Shown here: positions 25,972-35,031 of the stretch, in pieces
Layout of the letters: every line of letters begins with the position of its first letter
Position numbering within the stretch: the stretch's first letter is position 1
Origin: JAPOXR01 sp963664715
GTDB taxonomy: Bacteria; Pseudomonadota; Alphaproteobacteria; Rhodobacterales; Rhodobacteraceae
DNA: 64,000 nt
Reading direction: 5' to 3'
Assembly (NCBI GenBank): GCA_963664715.2
Contig: CAXXUY010000012.1
Coordinates: forward strand, 496,001 to 560,000
Notes under the pieces: model-generated
Databases searched by the model: none
What the model was told of the DNA's origin: nothing
The model's input: only the letters and a program-made list of their open reading frames with translations
Position numbers and translations under genes: made by a program

Positions 25972-27673
25972 GGTCAGAAAGCTCGAAGAGGCCGACTGGC
26001 CCAAGCCCGACCTCGAGACAATGCCAGTCGCAGGCCGGAAGATGCCGGCCAACAAACACCCTTGCCAGATTTGCCCGCCGACCGCTGTAGCCGGCAGCCG
26101 CAGCCGACCGGATGTGAAAGACCGCTCCCAGGAGCAGGGAAATCGCCCGAAGATACGGTTCGGCTCCGGCAATACGTGAACCGGCCCCCTTCTGGCACGC
26201 CATCCATTCAGTGGCCGCTCTCACAGCGCTGGACGCCTTCCTTGCCGGGATCACCAGATCGCCGGCCTCTGGCTCCAGGAATGACAACTCCTCATCAATC
26301 TCGTCCAGCATTCGGATGGCGACTCCGCAACCGTCGCCAAGCTTTCGCGTGACCAGATCGATGGCCTGAATACCGTTGGTCCCCTCGTAGATCGTTGTCA
26401 CCAGCCCGTCTCGCAGGAACTGGGATACTCCGCTTTCTTCCATGTAGCCAGCGCCACCGTGGATGGAGATACCCTTCATGGCGACCTCGACACCCGTATC
26501 CGATCCGTAAGCCTTTGCGACAGGCGTCATGAACGCCGCTCGCTGCTTCCAGTATGTCTCCCCCGTAATGTCGGCCATGTCGATCGAATGAGCGCACGCA
26601 GCGCAGATCGCTCGGGCAGCATGAATCTGGGACTTCATCAGGGCCAATGCGCGACGCACGTTGGAGTGATCAATGATCGTTCCTCTGCCGCCCGTCCGTT
26701 CCGGCTTGCCCTGTTTCCGATCCATCGCAAACCGTGCCGCTGTCTGCATCGCAGCTTCGGCGACGCCGACCCCCTGGGCACCGACAGCGAGCCTTGCCAT
26801 GTTCATCATCGTGAACATCGCTTGCATGCCGGACCCGGCTTCGCCGACCATCCAGCACCTGGCCCTGTCATGCTCAACCACGGCCGTTGGTGAACCATGT
26901 ATGCCCAGCTTGTTTTCAAGCGACACGATTCTCAAGCTGTTCCGTCGTCCGGGATTTCCTTCTTCGTCAGGTATGAATTTTGGCGCGATGAACAGAGACA
27001 GCCCCCTGGTTCCCGCAGGTGCATCCGGGAGCCTGGCAAGTACGAGATGACAGACATTGCCGGCAAAATCGGCGTCCGCCCAGCTGATGAAGACCTTCTG
27101 TCCGGACAACCGGTAGGTCCCGTCGCCTTCAGGTTCAGCGGTGCTTCTCAGCGTGCCCACATCGGATCCTGCACCAGGCTCGGTAATGTTCATCGTGCCC
27201 AACCATTCACCCGAAACCAGCTTGGGCAAATAGATCTTCTTGAGGTCATCGGAAGCGTGTGTCTCCAGCGCGCGAATCTGGCTCTGTGACAACAGTGAAC
27301 ACAAGCCAAGCGACATGCATGCACCGTTGAGTATCTCGTTGACCGCGTTCGCCATCGACACGGACAATCCTGCTCCTCCGAATTCCGGACTCGCGGATAT
27401 TCCGATCCAACCGCCTTCTGCTATGGCACGAAATCCGTCGGAAAACCCCTCCGGGGTGACAACGACACCATTCTTCAACCGGGCCGGACACCTGTCTCCG
27501 GAGCGCTGCAGTGGATAGAGCACCTCGCTCGCAAGCTTCGCGACAGCAGCCAGGATTTCAGTGTCCTCTTCGTCGTTCGATTCAGCAGGCTTGCCTGTTC
27601 CCGGCCTGTACGGATCACATCCGACAATTCGGTTCAGAAAGACGTATTCTTCAACAGGTGGTCGAAACGACAT
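25955..27673 (-). CDS. Acyl-CoA dehydrogenase, long DmdC-like form
   Basis: 572 residues from ATG 27673 (an in-frame TTG lies at 27679). Domains: N-terminal helical extension (FRPPVEEYVFLN), ACAD N and middle domains (MNITEPGAGSDVGTLRS, GQKVFISWADAD), C-terminal helical domain with catalytic Glu in TTIYEGTNGIQAIDL, and an extra C-terminal segment of ~120 residues. This long layout is shared with 3-methylmercaptopropionyl-CoA dehydrogenase DmdC and related fatty acyl-CoA dehydrogenases. FAD-dependent alpha-beta oxidation of an acyl-CoA is certain at family level; the substrate is not. No other dmd gene is present, so DMSP use is not supported. Confidence 0.88.
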   Translation of the reverse strand: MSFRPPVEEYVFLNRIVGCDPYRPGTGKPAESNDEEDTEILAAVAKLASEVLYPLQRSGDRCPARLKNGVVVTPEGFSDGFRAIAEGGWIGISASPEFGGAGLSVSMANAVNEILNGACMSLGLCSLLSQSQIRALETHASDDLKKIYLPKLVSGEWLGTMNITEPGAGSDVGTLRSTAEPEGDGTYRLSGQKVFISWADADFAGNVCHLVLARLPDAPAGTRGLSLFIAPKFIPDEEGNPGRRNSLRIVSLENKLGIHGSPTAVVEHDRARCWMVGEAGSGMQAMFTMMNMARLAVGAQGVGVAEAAMQTAARFAMDRKQGKPERTGGRGTIIDHSNVRRALALMKSQIHAARAICAACAHSIDMADITGETYWKQRAAFMTPVAKAYGSDTGVEVAMKGISIHGGAGYMEESGVSQFLRDGLVTTIYEGTNGIQAIDLVTRKLGDGCGVAIRMLDEIDEELSFLEPEAGDLVIPARKASSAVRAATEWMACQKGAGSRIAGAEPYLRAISLLLGAVFHIRSAAAAGYSGRRANLARVFVGRHLPACDWHCLEVGLGPVGLFELSDHDLAH

Positions 27674-27792
27674 GTGCAATTACGGATTACCCTTTACGAT
27701 TGTAGGCCGTCTGCACACTTGTTGGCACAAATCGGGTCTGATGTAATAGAACAGCATGTCAACCTTCGTCCACCTGATACGGATCAGTTAAC

Positions 27793-28770
27793 TTGGCTAC
27801 AATCAGACTCGAGGCGTGTCCCGAAGCGATAAAGCGGTCCTCCAGACTGCTGAGGGCCGGGAGATTGGTGGCATTCCCGACAGAAACTGTCTACGGAATT
27901 GGAGCTGACGCCACCAATGAAAGGGCGATAACCGCCCTGTTCGAAGCCAAGCGAAGGCCGAGCCACAACCCCCTGATTGTTCACGTCGCCGATCCAGGCG
28001 AGGCCAACCGGCTGGTACATTTCGATGAACTGTCCCACCGTCTGGCCAGAGCATTCTGGCCGGGCCCGCTGACACTCGTGCTGCCACGGATTGCCGGATC
28101 AGGGATATCGCGGCTGGTCAGTGCGGGGCGAGACTCCCTGGCGGTCAGGATTCCGGCTCACCCTTTGGCAAGTGAGTTGATCAAGGCTGCCGGTATCCCG
28201 ATTGCCGCCCCTTCGGCCAACATGTCGAGCCGGGTCAGCCCTACCACGGCCGACCATGTCGTTTCGGACCTGGAAGGAAGGATACACGCGATAATCGACG
28301 GGGGTCCGTGTAGGTTCGGATTGGAGTCAACAGTGATTCGTTCGACTGGGTCCGGACTGGAACTTCTGCGTCCGGGTGCGTTGACGGAAGAACTCATTGT
28401 GGAGCGGCTGGGAATTCAAATCCTGTCAAATCGGAATCCGGCGGATATCGTCTCGCCAGGACAACTGCCGGTTCACTATTCACCCAAATCCCGTATCCGG
28501 ATGAATGCCAGTTCGCCGGAGGACGGAGAAATCCTGATCGGGTTCGGACCGGATACGGAACACAACGCTTTCAACCTGTCGCACGCGGGCAACATGGAAG
28601 AAGCCGCGGCCTCGCTCTACGGGCTGCTTCGATCCGCCGACCAGCAGGCTGTCCGATCCAGAGCGACGGCGATCGCCGTCGCCCCGATCCCGGGCACCGG
28701 CCTCGGAAAGGCAATCAATGACCGCCTGAAGCGTGCGTGCGGTCAGGATTCAGGCGGATCCACCTCCTGA
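27793..28770 (+). CDS. tsaC: L-threonylcarbamoyladenylate synthase (Sua5/TsaC)
   Basis: 325 residues starting at TTG 27793. The YrdC domain is clear: GRLVAFPTETVYGIGADATN, KRRPSHNPLIVHV, FWPGPLTLVLPR, RIPAHPLASELI and PIAAPSANMSSRVSPT. The Sua5 C-terminal domain follows a linker with SPGQLPVHYSPKS. It makes threonylcarbamoyl-AMP from Thr, bicarbonate and ATP for the t6A37 modification of ANN-decoding tRNAs. Its end overlaps yqgE tail to tail by 21 bases. Confidence 0.94.
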   Translation: MATIRLEACPEAIKRSSRLLRAGRLVAFPTETVYGIGADATNERAITALFEAKRRPSHNPLIVHVADPGEANRLVHFDELSHRLARAFWPGPLTLVLPRIAGSGISRLVSAGRDSLAVRIPAHPLASELIKAAGIPIAAPSANMSSRVSPTTADHVVSDLEGRIHAIIDGGPCRFGLESTVIRSTGSGLELLRPGALTEELIVERLGIQILSNRNPADIVSPGQLPVHYSPKSRIRMNASSPEDGEILIGFGPDTEHNAFNLSHAGNMEEAAASLYGLLRSADQQAVRSRATAIAVAPIPGTGLGKAINDRLKRACGQDSGGSTS

Positions 28771-29310
28771 TACGAGCATGCTTGGACTTATCCCGAGAGA
28801 CTTTATTGCAGCTTCCCACTTCAGGTCCGTATCTGTCTGGAAGACAAGCTTCGGGCTCGCATCGCAAATGAGCCAGGCATTGTTGGCGATTTCGCTTTCC
28901 AGCTGACCGCCTGCCCAGCCAGCGTAACTCAGCACGAGCAATCTGTCCCTTGGTCCCTTTCCTTGGGAAAGATCCTCGAAAATGTCTGGTGTCACGGTCA
29001 TGCAGAAATTCTCGTTGATGACCTGGGTTTCAGGATATTCGGAGCCGTCACCGGCGTGGATGACCATTACCCGCTCGGGATCAACCGGGCCGCCATCGTG
29101 CAGGGGCAATATGAGTGAACTGTCGGCAGGTTCGTCTTGCGAGGTCGAAATCTGGGCAGCACAGATGTTGCAGGCGATCTTGTTCACGACCACGCCCATG
29201 GCGTCCTTGTCGGTGTGAACGAGCATGAGGATGACACTCTTGCGAAAACGGGGATCAGCCATGTCAGGCATGGCTATCAACAGCTTTCCGCTGAGGTACC
29301 TGTCAGTCAA
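28750..29310 (-). CDS. yqgE: YqgE/AlgH family protein (DUF179)
   Basis: 186 residues. Family motifs: LSGKLLIAMPDMADPRF, VILMLVHTDKDAMGVVVNK, LHDGGPVDPERVMVIH and VLSYAGWAGGQLESEI. Start is TTG with AGAGGG nine bases upstream. Function is unknown in most bacteria; AlgH was linked to alginate control in Pseudomonas. Convergent and overlapping with tsaC. Confidence 0.92.
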   Translation of the reverse strand: MTDRYLSGKLLIAMPDMADPRFRKSVILMLVHTDKDAMGVVVNKIACNICAAQISTSQDEPADSSLILPLHDGGPVDPERVMVIHAGDGSEYPETQVINENFCMTVTPDIFEDLSQGKGPRDRLLVLSYAGWAGGQLESEIANNAWLICDASPKLVFQTDTDLKWEAAIKSLGISPSMLVSGGGSA

Positions 29311-29686
29311 GTCAACATTCCCTCTGGGCTGAGCCTAAGAAGCGTCCATGCATTTATCAAGAATGTCCGAACCCGATGCAATCCCTAATCCGAACCACGC
29401 GCATTGATTGCATCTCTTGCTACGAGCTTCCGGTCTGATGGAGATCTGGCGGGTCGGGCTCCATACGAAGATTGTCCTCGACCTGTTGAACCCCGGAAAC
29501 CCTGACGCAAGGTTGCCGAATTGCGACAAGTACAAGTGCCGCGAATACCGGTTGTCCTGGCATGCACATCTGTTCTCTTGGGCGGGCGCCGGCTTGTCCA
29601 GTTGGCAAACACCGGGCCAAGCCCGTGACATGTGAACAGCATCCTGCTTCAGGATTCCCGGCCGGAAACACCGGTTCGGCGGCTCT
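29311..29686. other. 376-base gap between yqgE and the sugar catabolic operon
   Basis: No gene recognised on either strand. It should contain the yqgE promoter and the 3' end of the sugar operon transcript; no strong terminator hairpin stood out. Confidence 0.4.
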
Positions 29687-30862
29687 TCAGTGAACACTAC
29701 CGTGCTGCAAGGGATCACGGTCGGGTTCGGCCAGGAGTTCCCGCGCCTCTTCGGGGCCGAGAGGGTCCGGACGGGAGCAATTGGTCGAGAGCTGGTGCCA
29801 GGCCTGTTCTTCCGCCGATCTGTGTATTGACGTCATGGCATCAACCGCGTGCAGGGCCAGTTCGAGAGAACATCGGTGAGGCCTGTCTTCGACGATGGCC
29901 CGTGCCATATCGGCAAGACCTGCAGCACGATAGTTGGACAACGGACCCAGTTTCGCGTGTACCTCATTCGGTCGCCCGAATGGGTGATCCCAGCCTGCAA
30001 TCGACTTCACCCGGCTGTCCTGACCGGCGTGATCCAGCGGACCACCGAAGAAATTGGGGTCGGGTACAAACAGCGTTCCCGCAGTTCCATACAGCTCCAT
30101 GTGGGAATGCCCGTGCGCCCAGACATCCCAACTCGCTGACAATGTAACGGTGGCACCGGAGTCGAACTCCAGCAACGCATGGACGTTTGTGGGGACCCTC
30201 ACGGGGATTGCCTCTCCCATGCGGGGGCCATCGGTTCGAATGGTCCGGGTCTGGAAGGCTGCAGTCGCAAGCGCGGCAACGCGCCTGATCGGGCCGATGA
30301 GTTGTATCAGGTTGGTAATGTAGTAGGGGCCAACGTCCAGAATTGGTCCGCCTCCGGGTAGATAGAAAAAGTCGGGACTCGGGTGCCAATGTTCCATGCC
30401 GTGGCTCATGACATGGGTGGTACCCGCGACAACCTCTCCGATCAGGCCCTCATCAATCAGGGCCCTGGCCTGCTGATGGGCGCCTCCCAGGAACGTGTCG
30501 GGCGCCGAGCCTATGCGGCAATTCCGTTCGGCTGCCAGTACTTGCAGGCTCAGGCCTTCTTCCAGGGTCAGCGTCAGCGGCTTTTCGGTATAGACATGCT
30601 TTCCTGCCCGGAGGATCTCTTTCGAAACCGAAAAATGCTCATCCGGTACCGTCAGGTTGACAACAATGTCGATCTCGTCGCAAGCCAGCAGGTCTTCGGT
30701 TGACAGCACCGGAATGCCGAACTCCCTGCCGCGTTCATTCGCCGCATCTGCCTTGATGTCTGCAACTGCCCGAACCTCCATGCCTGCAAACATGGGCGCA
30801 AGCCTGAGATAGGCCCCGGATATGTTGCCGCACCCGATGATGCCTATTCCCAACCTGTCCAT
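29687..30862 (-). CDS. Gfo/Idh/MocA-family NAD(P)-dependent oxidoreductase
   Basis: 391 residues. N-terminal Rossmann motif GIIGCGNISGAYLRLA, the conserved EKP in HVYTEKPLTLTLEEG (Lys is catalytic), and a C-terminal alpha/beta domain with LPGGGPILDVGPYYITNL. Enzymes of this family oxidise sugars or cyclitols, often to 3-keto forms. Last gene of the minus-strand sugar ABC operon, 11 bases after a TIM-barrel isomerase; pairs of this kind commonly process imported glycosides or inositols. Substrate not determinable. Confidence 0.88.
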   Translation of the reverse strand: MDRLGIGIIGCGNISGAYLRLAPMFAGMEVRAVADIKADAANERGREFGIPVLSTEDLLACDEIDIVVNLTVPDEHFSVSKEILRAGKHVYTEKPLTLTLEEGLSLQVLAAERNCRIGSAPDTFLGGAHQQARALIDEGLIGEVVAGTTHVMSHGMEHWHPSPDFFYLPGGGPILDVGPYYITNLIQLIGPIRRVAALATAAFQTRTIRTDGPRMGEAIPVRVPTNVHALLEFDSGATVTLSASWDVWAHGHSHMELYGTAGTLFVPDPNFFGGPLDHAGQDSRVKSIAGWDHPFGRPNEVHAKLGPLSNYRAAGLADMARAIVEDRPHRCSLELALHAVDAMTSIHRSAEEQAWHQLSTNCSRPDPLGPEEARELLAEPDRDPLQHGSVH

Positions 30863-30873
30863 ACTGCGTCCCC

Positions 30874-31617
30874 TCAGAATGCGCGCATCGTCGCAAGTGA
30901 TCGTCTTGCGAAGCGCCGGTCGTCACTCGGATTGTCGTGTTCCATCACCCTGTGGCGGACTGTTGTGCGGTCCAAGGCGGATGACAGCGCCTTCCAGTCC
31001 ATGACTCCATAGCCGACATCCGTCCAACCATCCTCGTCCTTGCCGCTTCCCACCTCAGCGATGTCCTTTACGTGAACTGCCCCGAGCCTGTTCGCGCAAC
31101 GGTCGATCCAGTGCAGCGGGTTCTCGCCCGCAACCGCTACCCAGGCGATATCCAGTTCAAGAAGGAGCCTTGCGTCGCCATCGAGCAGGTGGTCGATCGG
31201 CATGCTGCCGTCTTCGCAGGAGCGGAATTCAAAATCGTGGTTGTGCCAGCCAAATCCCAGCCCGGCTTCAAAGAACGGCAGGCCTGCGGTTGCAAGGCGC
31301 CTTCCGAACGCGGCCCAGCCAGAGGGTGTTTCCGGACGATCACCGGGCATCAGGAACGGTGCATAGACCTGGCTGACACCAAGTTCCCTTGCGCGGCTTA
31401 TGACCTCTTCTGGCCTGCTTTCGGCGTCATCGAGGTTGACATGGGCCGTCGGCAGGTTCAGCCCGGTTTCGACGAGTCCATCGCCAAGTTCCGAACTCCA
31501 CAGCAGGTCTCCAAAGCACTCGACCTCGCTATAGCCTGTGTCAGCCACCATCTTCAGCGTGTTGCGAAGCGGGCCGAAATTTCGGGAAGAATAGAGTTGA
31601 TAGGAGTATTCCTGCAT
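30874..31617 (-). CDS. Sugar phosphate isomerase/epimerase (xylose isomerase-like TIM barrel)
   Basis: 247 residues from ATG 31617, for which AGGTGG provides a ribosome site; an in-frame GTG is at 31626. AP endonuclease family 2 fold with metal-site residues in GFGWHNHDFEF, LELDIAWVAVAG, VHVKDIAEVG and the C-terminal VMEHDNPSDD (Glu). Family members include hydroxypyruvate isomerase and inosose isomerase/dehydratase. It lies between the importer ATPase and a Gfo/Idh dehydrogenase. Confidence 0.85.
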   Translation of the reverse strand: MQEYSYQLYSSRNFGPLRNTLKMVADTGYSEVECFGDLLWSSELGDGLVETGLNLPTAHVNLDDAESRPEEVISRARELGVSQVYAPFLMPGDRPETPSGWAAFGRRLATAGLPFFEAGLGFGWHNHDFEFRSCEDGSMPIDHLLDGDARLLLELDIAWVAVAGENPLHWIDRCANRLGAVHVKDIAEVGSGKDEDGWTDVGYGVMDWKALSSALDRTTVRHRVMEHDNPSDDRRFARRSLATMRAF

Positions 31618-31669
31618 TGCATCCACCTGTTGATTGACGGGTTGGGGGTCGCGATCTGTGCCGTCCGGG

Positions 31670-32746
31670 TTACAGTCGGGCTTCTGTCGTCCTGTCGAAG
31701 ATCGATCCGCGTTCGATGGCCAGCCCGACGGTCATTCGATCGCCCACGGAGATCTTGGTCTGGCCGTCGAGACGAAAATGGAAGGATTGTCCGCAGATCG
31801 ATGTCCACACCAGCGTGTCGGACCCCATGGGCTCGAATATCTCGACCTCGATTTCCGTGGAATAGGGCATCTTCGAGGCTGCCTCACCACATGCAACATG
31901 TTCGGGCCGGATTCCAAGCCATGCCTCACCCTCCGCGGCATTGTCCACCCATTGATATCCGTCCAGTTCCATCTGCAGTTCACCTGCAGTGAAACTGTCC
32001 CCCGCAATCGCGCCGGACAGAAAATTCATGGTCGGTGAGCCGATGAATTCGGCCACGTATTTGGTCTTTGGCCTGTTGTAGATCTCGTCCGGAGTGCCGA
32101 GTTGCTGGATCCTCCCGTCGCGCAGAATGGCGATGCGGTCGGCGAGCGTCATGGCTTCGATCTGGTCATGCGTCACATAGATCATCGTATTGCTGAGCTG
32201 CTGGTGCAGTCGCTTGATCTCGATCCGAAGGTCGGAGCGCAACTTTGCGTCGAGATTGCTCAACGGTTCGTCAAACAGGAAGACGTCAACGTCCCGCACG
32301 AGGGCCCTTCCAATGGCAACGCGCTGGCGTTGCCCGCCCGACAGTGCCGCCGGCCTCCGGTGCAGGAGAGATTCGATCTGGAGTGTCTGTGCGGCCCGGG
32401 CCACCCTCTGTTCGATTTCCGATCTCGGAAGACCGGCATTGCGGAGGCCGAAGCTGAGATTGCCCTTCACGCTCATCTGCGGGTAGAGCGCGTATGACTG
32501 GAACACCATGCCGATCCCGCGCCTGGACGGCTGTTCCCAGGTTACGTTCTCTCCATTGATGAAGATCTGGCCGTCTGTCACCTCCAGTAAGCCGGCGATG
32601 CAGTTCAGCAGCGTGGACTTGCCGCAGCCCGAGGCACCGAGCAGAACCAGGAACTCACCCTCGTGGATACCGAGATTCAGGTCCCGCAGCACTTCCACAT
32701 TGCCAAAACAAAGATCCAGGTGCCGGATTTCAACCGAGTATGCCAT
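31670..32746 (-). CDS. Sugar ABC transporter ATP-binding protein (MalK/UgpC class)
   Basis: 358 residues. Walker A GASGCGKST at about residue 36, signature ALSGGQRQRV, Walker B VFLFDEPLSNLDAKLR, and switch His in IYVTHDQIEAMTLADR. A C-terminal OB-type regulatory (TOBE) domain of ~120 residues starts after FIGSPTMNFLSG and includes GIRPEHV. This class energises CUT1 importers for oligosaccharides and glycosides. The start is 4 bases after the upstream permease stop. Confidence 0.93.
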   Translation of the reverse strand: MAYSVEIRHLDLCFGNVEVLRDLNLGIHEGEFLVLLGASGCGKSTLLNCIAGLLEVTDGQIFINGENVTWEQPSRRGIGMVFQSYALYPQMSVKGNLSFGLRNAGLPRSEIEQRVARAAQTLQIESLLHRRPAALSGGQRQRVAIGRALVRDVDVFLFDEPLSNLDAKLRSDLRIEIKRLHQQLSNTMIYVTHDQIEAMTLADRIAILRDGRIQQLGTPDEIYNRPKTKYVAEFIGSPTMNFLSGAIAGDSFTAGELQMELDGYQWVDNAAEGEAWLGIRPEHVACGEAASKMPYSTEIEVEIFEPMGSDTLVWTSICGQSFHFRLDGQTKISVGDRMTVGLAIERGSIFDRTTEARL

Positions 32747-32750
32747 GCCG

Positions 32751-33653
32751 TCAGCCCTTGACCGCTCCAGCCGCTATGCCCCGCACGAACAGCTTTCCCG
32801 AAATGAAGTAGATCGTCAGCGGAACGAGTCCGGTCAGGATCGTTGCCGCCATGTTGACATTGTATTCCTTGACGCCCTGGACCGAGTTGACGATGTTGTT
32901 GAGTTGCACAGTCATCGGGTAATTGTCCGGTTTGGAATAGATTACGCCAAACAGGAAATCGTTCCAGATTCCGGTAACCTGAAGAATGACGGCCACGACG
33001 AATATCGGCAGCGACATCGGCATCATGATGCGGAAGTAGATCCCCCAGAAACCGGCCCCGTCAACGCGCGCAGCCTTGAACAACTCCTCCGGCAGTGACG
33101 TGAAATAGTTGCGGAACAGCAATGTCAGTATCGGCATCCCGAATATCGAATGCACGATGACCAGCCCCGGGAGCTTCGTGTACAGGCCCATCTCCCGAAG
33201 CATGATGACAATCGGATAGATCATGACCTGGTAGGGGATGAAAGCCCCGAATATCAGGATTGCAAAGAAGAGATTGGCGCCCTTGAACCGCCAATTTGCA
33301 AGTGCGTAGCCGTTCACGCTTGCTATGGCTATCGACACGACAACCGAAGGAACCGTTATACGCACTGAATTCCAGAAACCTCGAGACAGACCGTCGCAAT
33401 TGAGTCCGGTGCACGCCTCGGCCCAGGCCTTGACCCAGGGCTCGAAGGTAAGTTCGAGCGGCGGAGAAAAAATGTTGCCTACGCGGATCTCCGGCATCCC
33501 CTTCAGGCTGGTGACGATCATCACGTAGAGCGGTACCATGTAATAGACCGCGACGACGATCAGGGTACCGTACAGAAAGATGTTTCTCCGGGAGAGCGTC
33601 CGCCTGGGAACCGGTCCCCTCGGACCATCGGTCATGGCGAATGGATCAGGCAC
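32751..33653 (-). CDS. Sugar ABC transporter permease (MalG type)
   Basis: 300 residues from GTG 33653, which has GGGAGG seven bases upstream and overlaps the preceding permease stop. About six membrane helices; EAA loop at residues ~205-225 (FFTSLPEELFKAARVDGAGF). The periplasmic loop between helices 1 and 2 carries paired Cys (ACTGLNCDGLSRG). C-terminus FISGKLFVRGIAAGAVKG is typical of MalG-like subunits. Confidence 0.92.
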   Translation of the reverse strand: MPDPFAMTDGPRGPVPRRTLSRRNIFLYGTLIVVAVYYMVPLYVMIVTSLKGMPEIRVGNIFSPPLELTFEPWVKAWAEACTGLNCDGLSRGFWNSVRITVPSVVVSIAIASVNGYALANWRFKGANLFFAILIFGAFIPYQVMIYPIVIMLREMGLYTKLPGLVIVHSIFGMPILTLLFRNYFTSLPEELFKAARVDGAGFWGIYFRIMMPMSLPIFVVAVILQVTGIWNDFLFGVIYSKPDNYPMTVQLNNIVNSVQGVKEYNVNMAATILTGLVPLTIYFISGKLFVRGIAAGAVKG

Positions 33654-34938
33654 GCTCTCGCCTCCCGAACTCCAGATAAGCCCAAGGCACCAGCACGACG
33701 AGCACGCTGAAGAGCATCATTGTCGAGGCCGCAAATCCCTGGCCGAGGTTCTGGCCCCCGAACATGTAGTCAAAGACATATTTGGCCGGAACTTCCGACG
33801 CGAGACCGGGTCCTCCGGATGTCTGTGCCACGACCAGGTCGTACACCCTGATGATGCCGGAAGCGAGTATGACCAGCGTCGTGATGAAGACCGGCCGCAT
33901 CATCGGGATGACGATGAAGACATAGGTCTTCCATGCGGGTATCCCTTCGACCCGTGAAGCTTTCCAGATCTCCTGGTCGATTCCCCGCAGCCCCGCCAGC
34001 ATCAATACCATTATGAGGCCGGTTCCCTGCCAGAGTCCTGCAATCAGTATTCCGTAGATCACGAGGTCGGCGTCAAATAGCGGATTGAATTCGAAGCTCT
34101 CGAAACCCAGGCTGCGGACAATGTTCTGCACCCCGAATTCCGGTGTCAGTATCCATTGCCAGACGAGCCCGGTAACGATGAATGAAAGCGCGTACGGATA
34201 GAGGAAGATGGTTCGGAAAGTGTTCTCGAACCTGATCTTCTGGTCCATCATTGCCGCAAGCAGGAAACCGATTACAAGGGAAAACACCAATGCGCACAGC
34301 CCGTATATGGCAAGGTTTTCAATAGATATGTACCAACGGTCCGTGGACCAGAGGCGTTCGTACTGGTCGATGCCGACAAACTTGCTGCTCGGAAGCAGTT
34401 TCGAGTTCGTGAATGAATGATAAACCGTCCAGAGGGTTGCGATCACGAACACGCCAATCGCCGTAAATGCCATCGGCACAGCAGCGATCTTTGCGGGAAG
34501 ATTGACGATGAAACCGTGTTCTATGCTGCCGGGCTTGACCCGGGTCCGGTCAAGGGAACCGATGGTCAGTATGGCAGCACCGACGACCAGCATGGTCCCT
34601 GCCCCGAAGAGAGCCAAGGGTTCAAAGGTGTCCCAGAGTTTCCTGGCACCCTTGAACGCAGGGAATGCAGATTGCCACCACTGCTGCGCAAAGATCCACA
34701 ACGCCAGCGCCGCGACTGCCGCACCGACCCAGCCGAATCCGTAGAGGGAAAGCCGCCCTCTCAAGGATATGCCTCCGGCCAGGCCAATCAGGCGTCCAAC
34801 CATCACGGCTGAGCCCAGCAGCAAGAACCAGGCGAGCATGCCGGTGGGCTCGGAAAGGACGCCGATTGTCGAAAGAACGAAGGAAAGTGCGGACAGGAGC
34901 AGCAAGCGCATGAACCAGAGTTCGACAACTGCCCTCAT
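33646..34938 (-). CDS. Sugar ABC transporter permease (MalF type, long N-terminus)
   Basis: 430 residues from ATG 34938; AGGAGG lies eight bases upstream, whereas the upstream ATGs at 34971 and 35001 fall inside a strong hairpin. The first ~140 residues add three to four extra hydrophobic helices before the standard permease domain, which begins near VNLPAKIAAVPMAFTAIGVF. EAA loop: LAGLRGIDQEIWKASRVEGI. Such long MalF-type subunits occur in AglF-like systems of alphaproteobacteria. Confidence 0.92.
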   Translation of the reverse strand: MRAVVELWFMRLLLLSALSFVLSTIGVLSEPTGMLAWFLLLGSAVMVGRLIGLAGGISLRGRLSLYGFGWVGAAVAALALWIFAQQWWQSAFPAFKGARKLWDTFEPLALFGAGTMLVVGAAILTIGSLDRTRVKPGSIEHGFIVNLPAKIAAVPMAFTAIGVFVIATLWTVYHSFTNSKLLPSSKFVGIDQYERLWSTDRWYISIENLAIYGLCALVFSLVIGFLLAAMMDQKIRFENTFRTIFLYPYALSFIVTGLVWQWILTPEFGVQNIVRSLGFESFEFNPLFDADLVIYGILIAGLWQGTGLIMVLMLAGLRGIDQEIWKASRVEGIPAWKTYVFIVIPMMRPVFITTLVILASGIIRVYDLVVAQTSGGPGLASEVPAKYVFDYMFGGQNLGQGFAASTMMLFSVLVVLVPWAYLEFGRRERA

Positions 34939-34964
34939 GTGCTGCGCCTCCTGCTTCCTTATGT

Positions 34965-35006
34965 GAGCCATGCCGCCGGACAGCTTGTCTTCCGGCGGCA
35001 TGGCTC
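34965..35006 (-). promoter_or_regulatory. Strong intercistronic hairpin between binding-protein and permease genes
   Basis: GAGCCATGCCGCCGGA (34965-34980) and its exact complement (34991-35006) form a perfect 16-bp stem with a 10-base loop. It starts 25 bases after the binding-protein stop and ends 26 bases before the permease start. No T-run follows, so it more likely protects the binding-protein mRNA from 3' decay and lowers expression of the membrane genes, as in malE-malF, than acts as a full terminator. Confidence 0.7.
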
Positions 35007-35031
35007 CCGTTCATCTTGCCGTTGTCAACCG

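Noticed and set aside
25955..27673. DMSP demethylation gene dmdC
   Set aside because: Only the general long ACAD layout matches; no dmdA, dmdB or dmdD neighbours.
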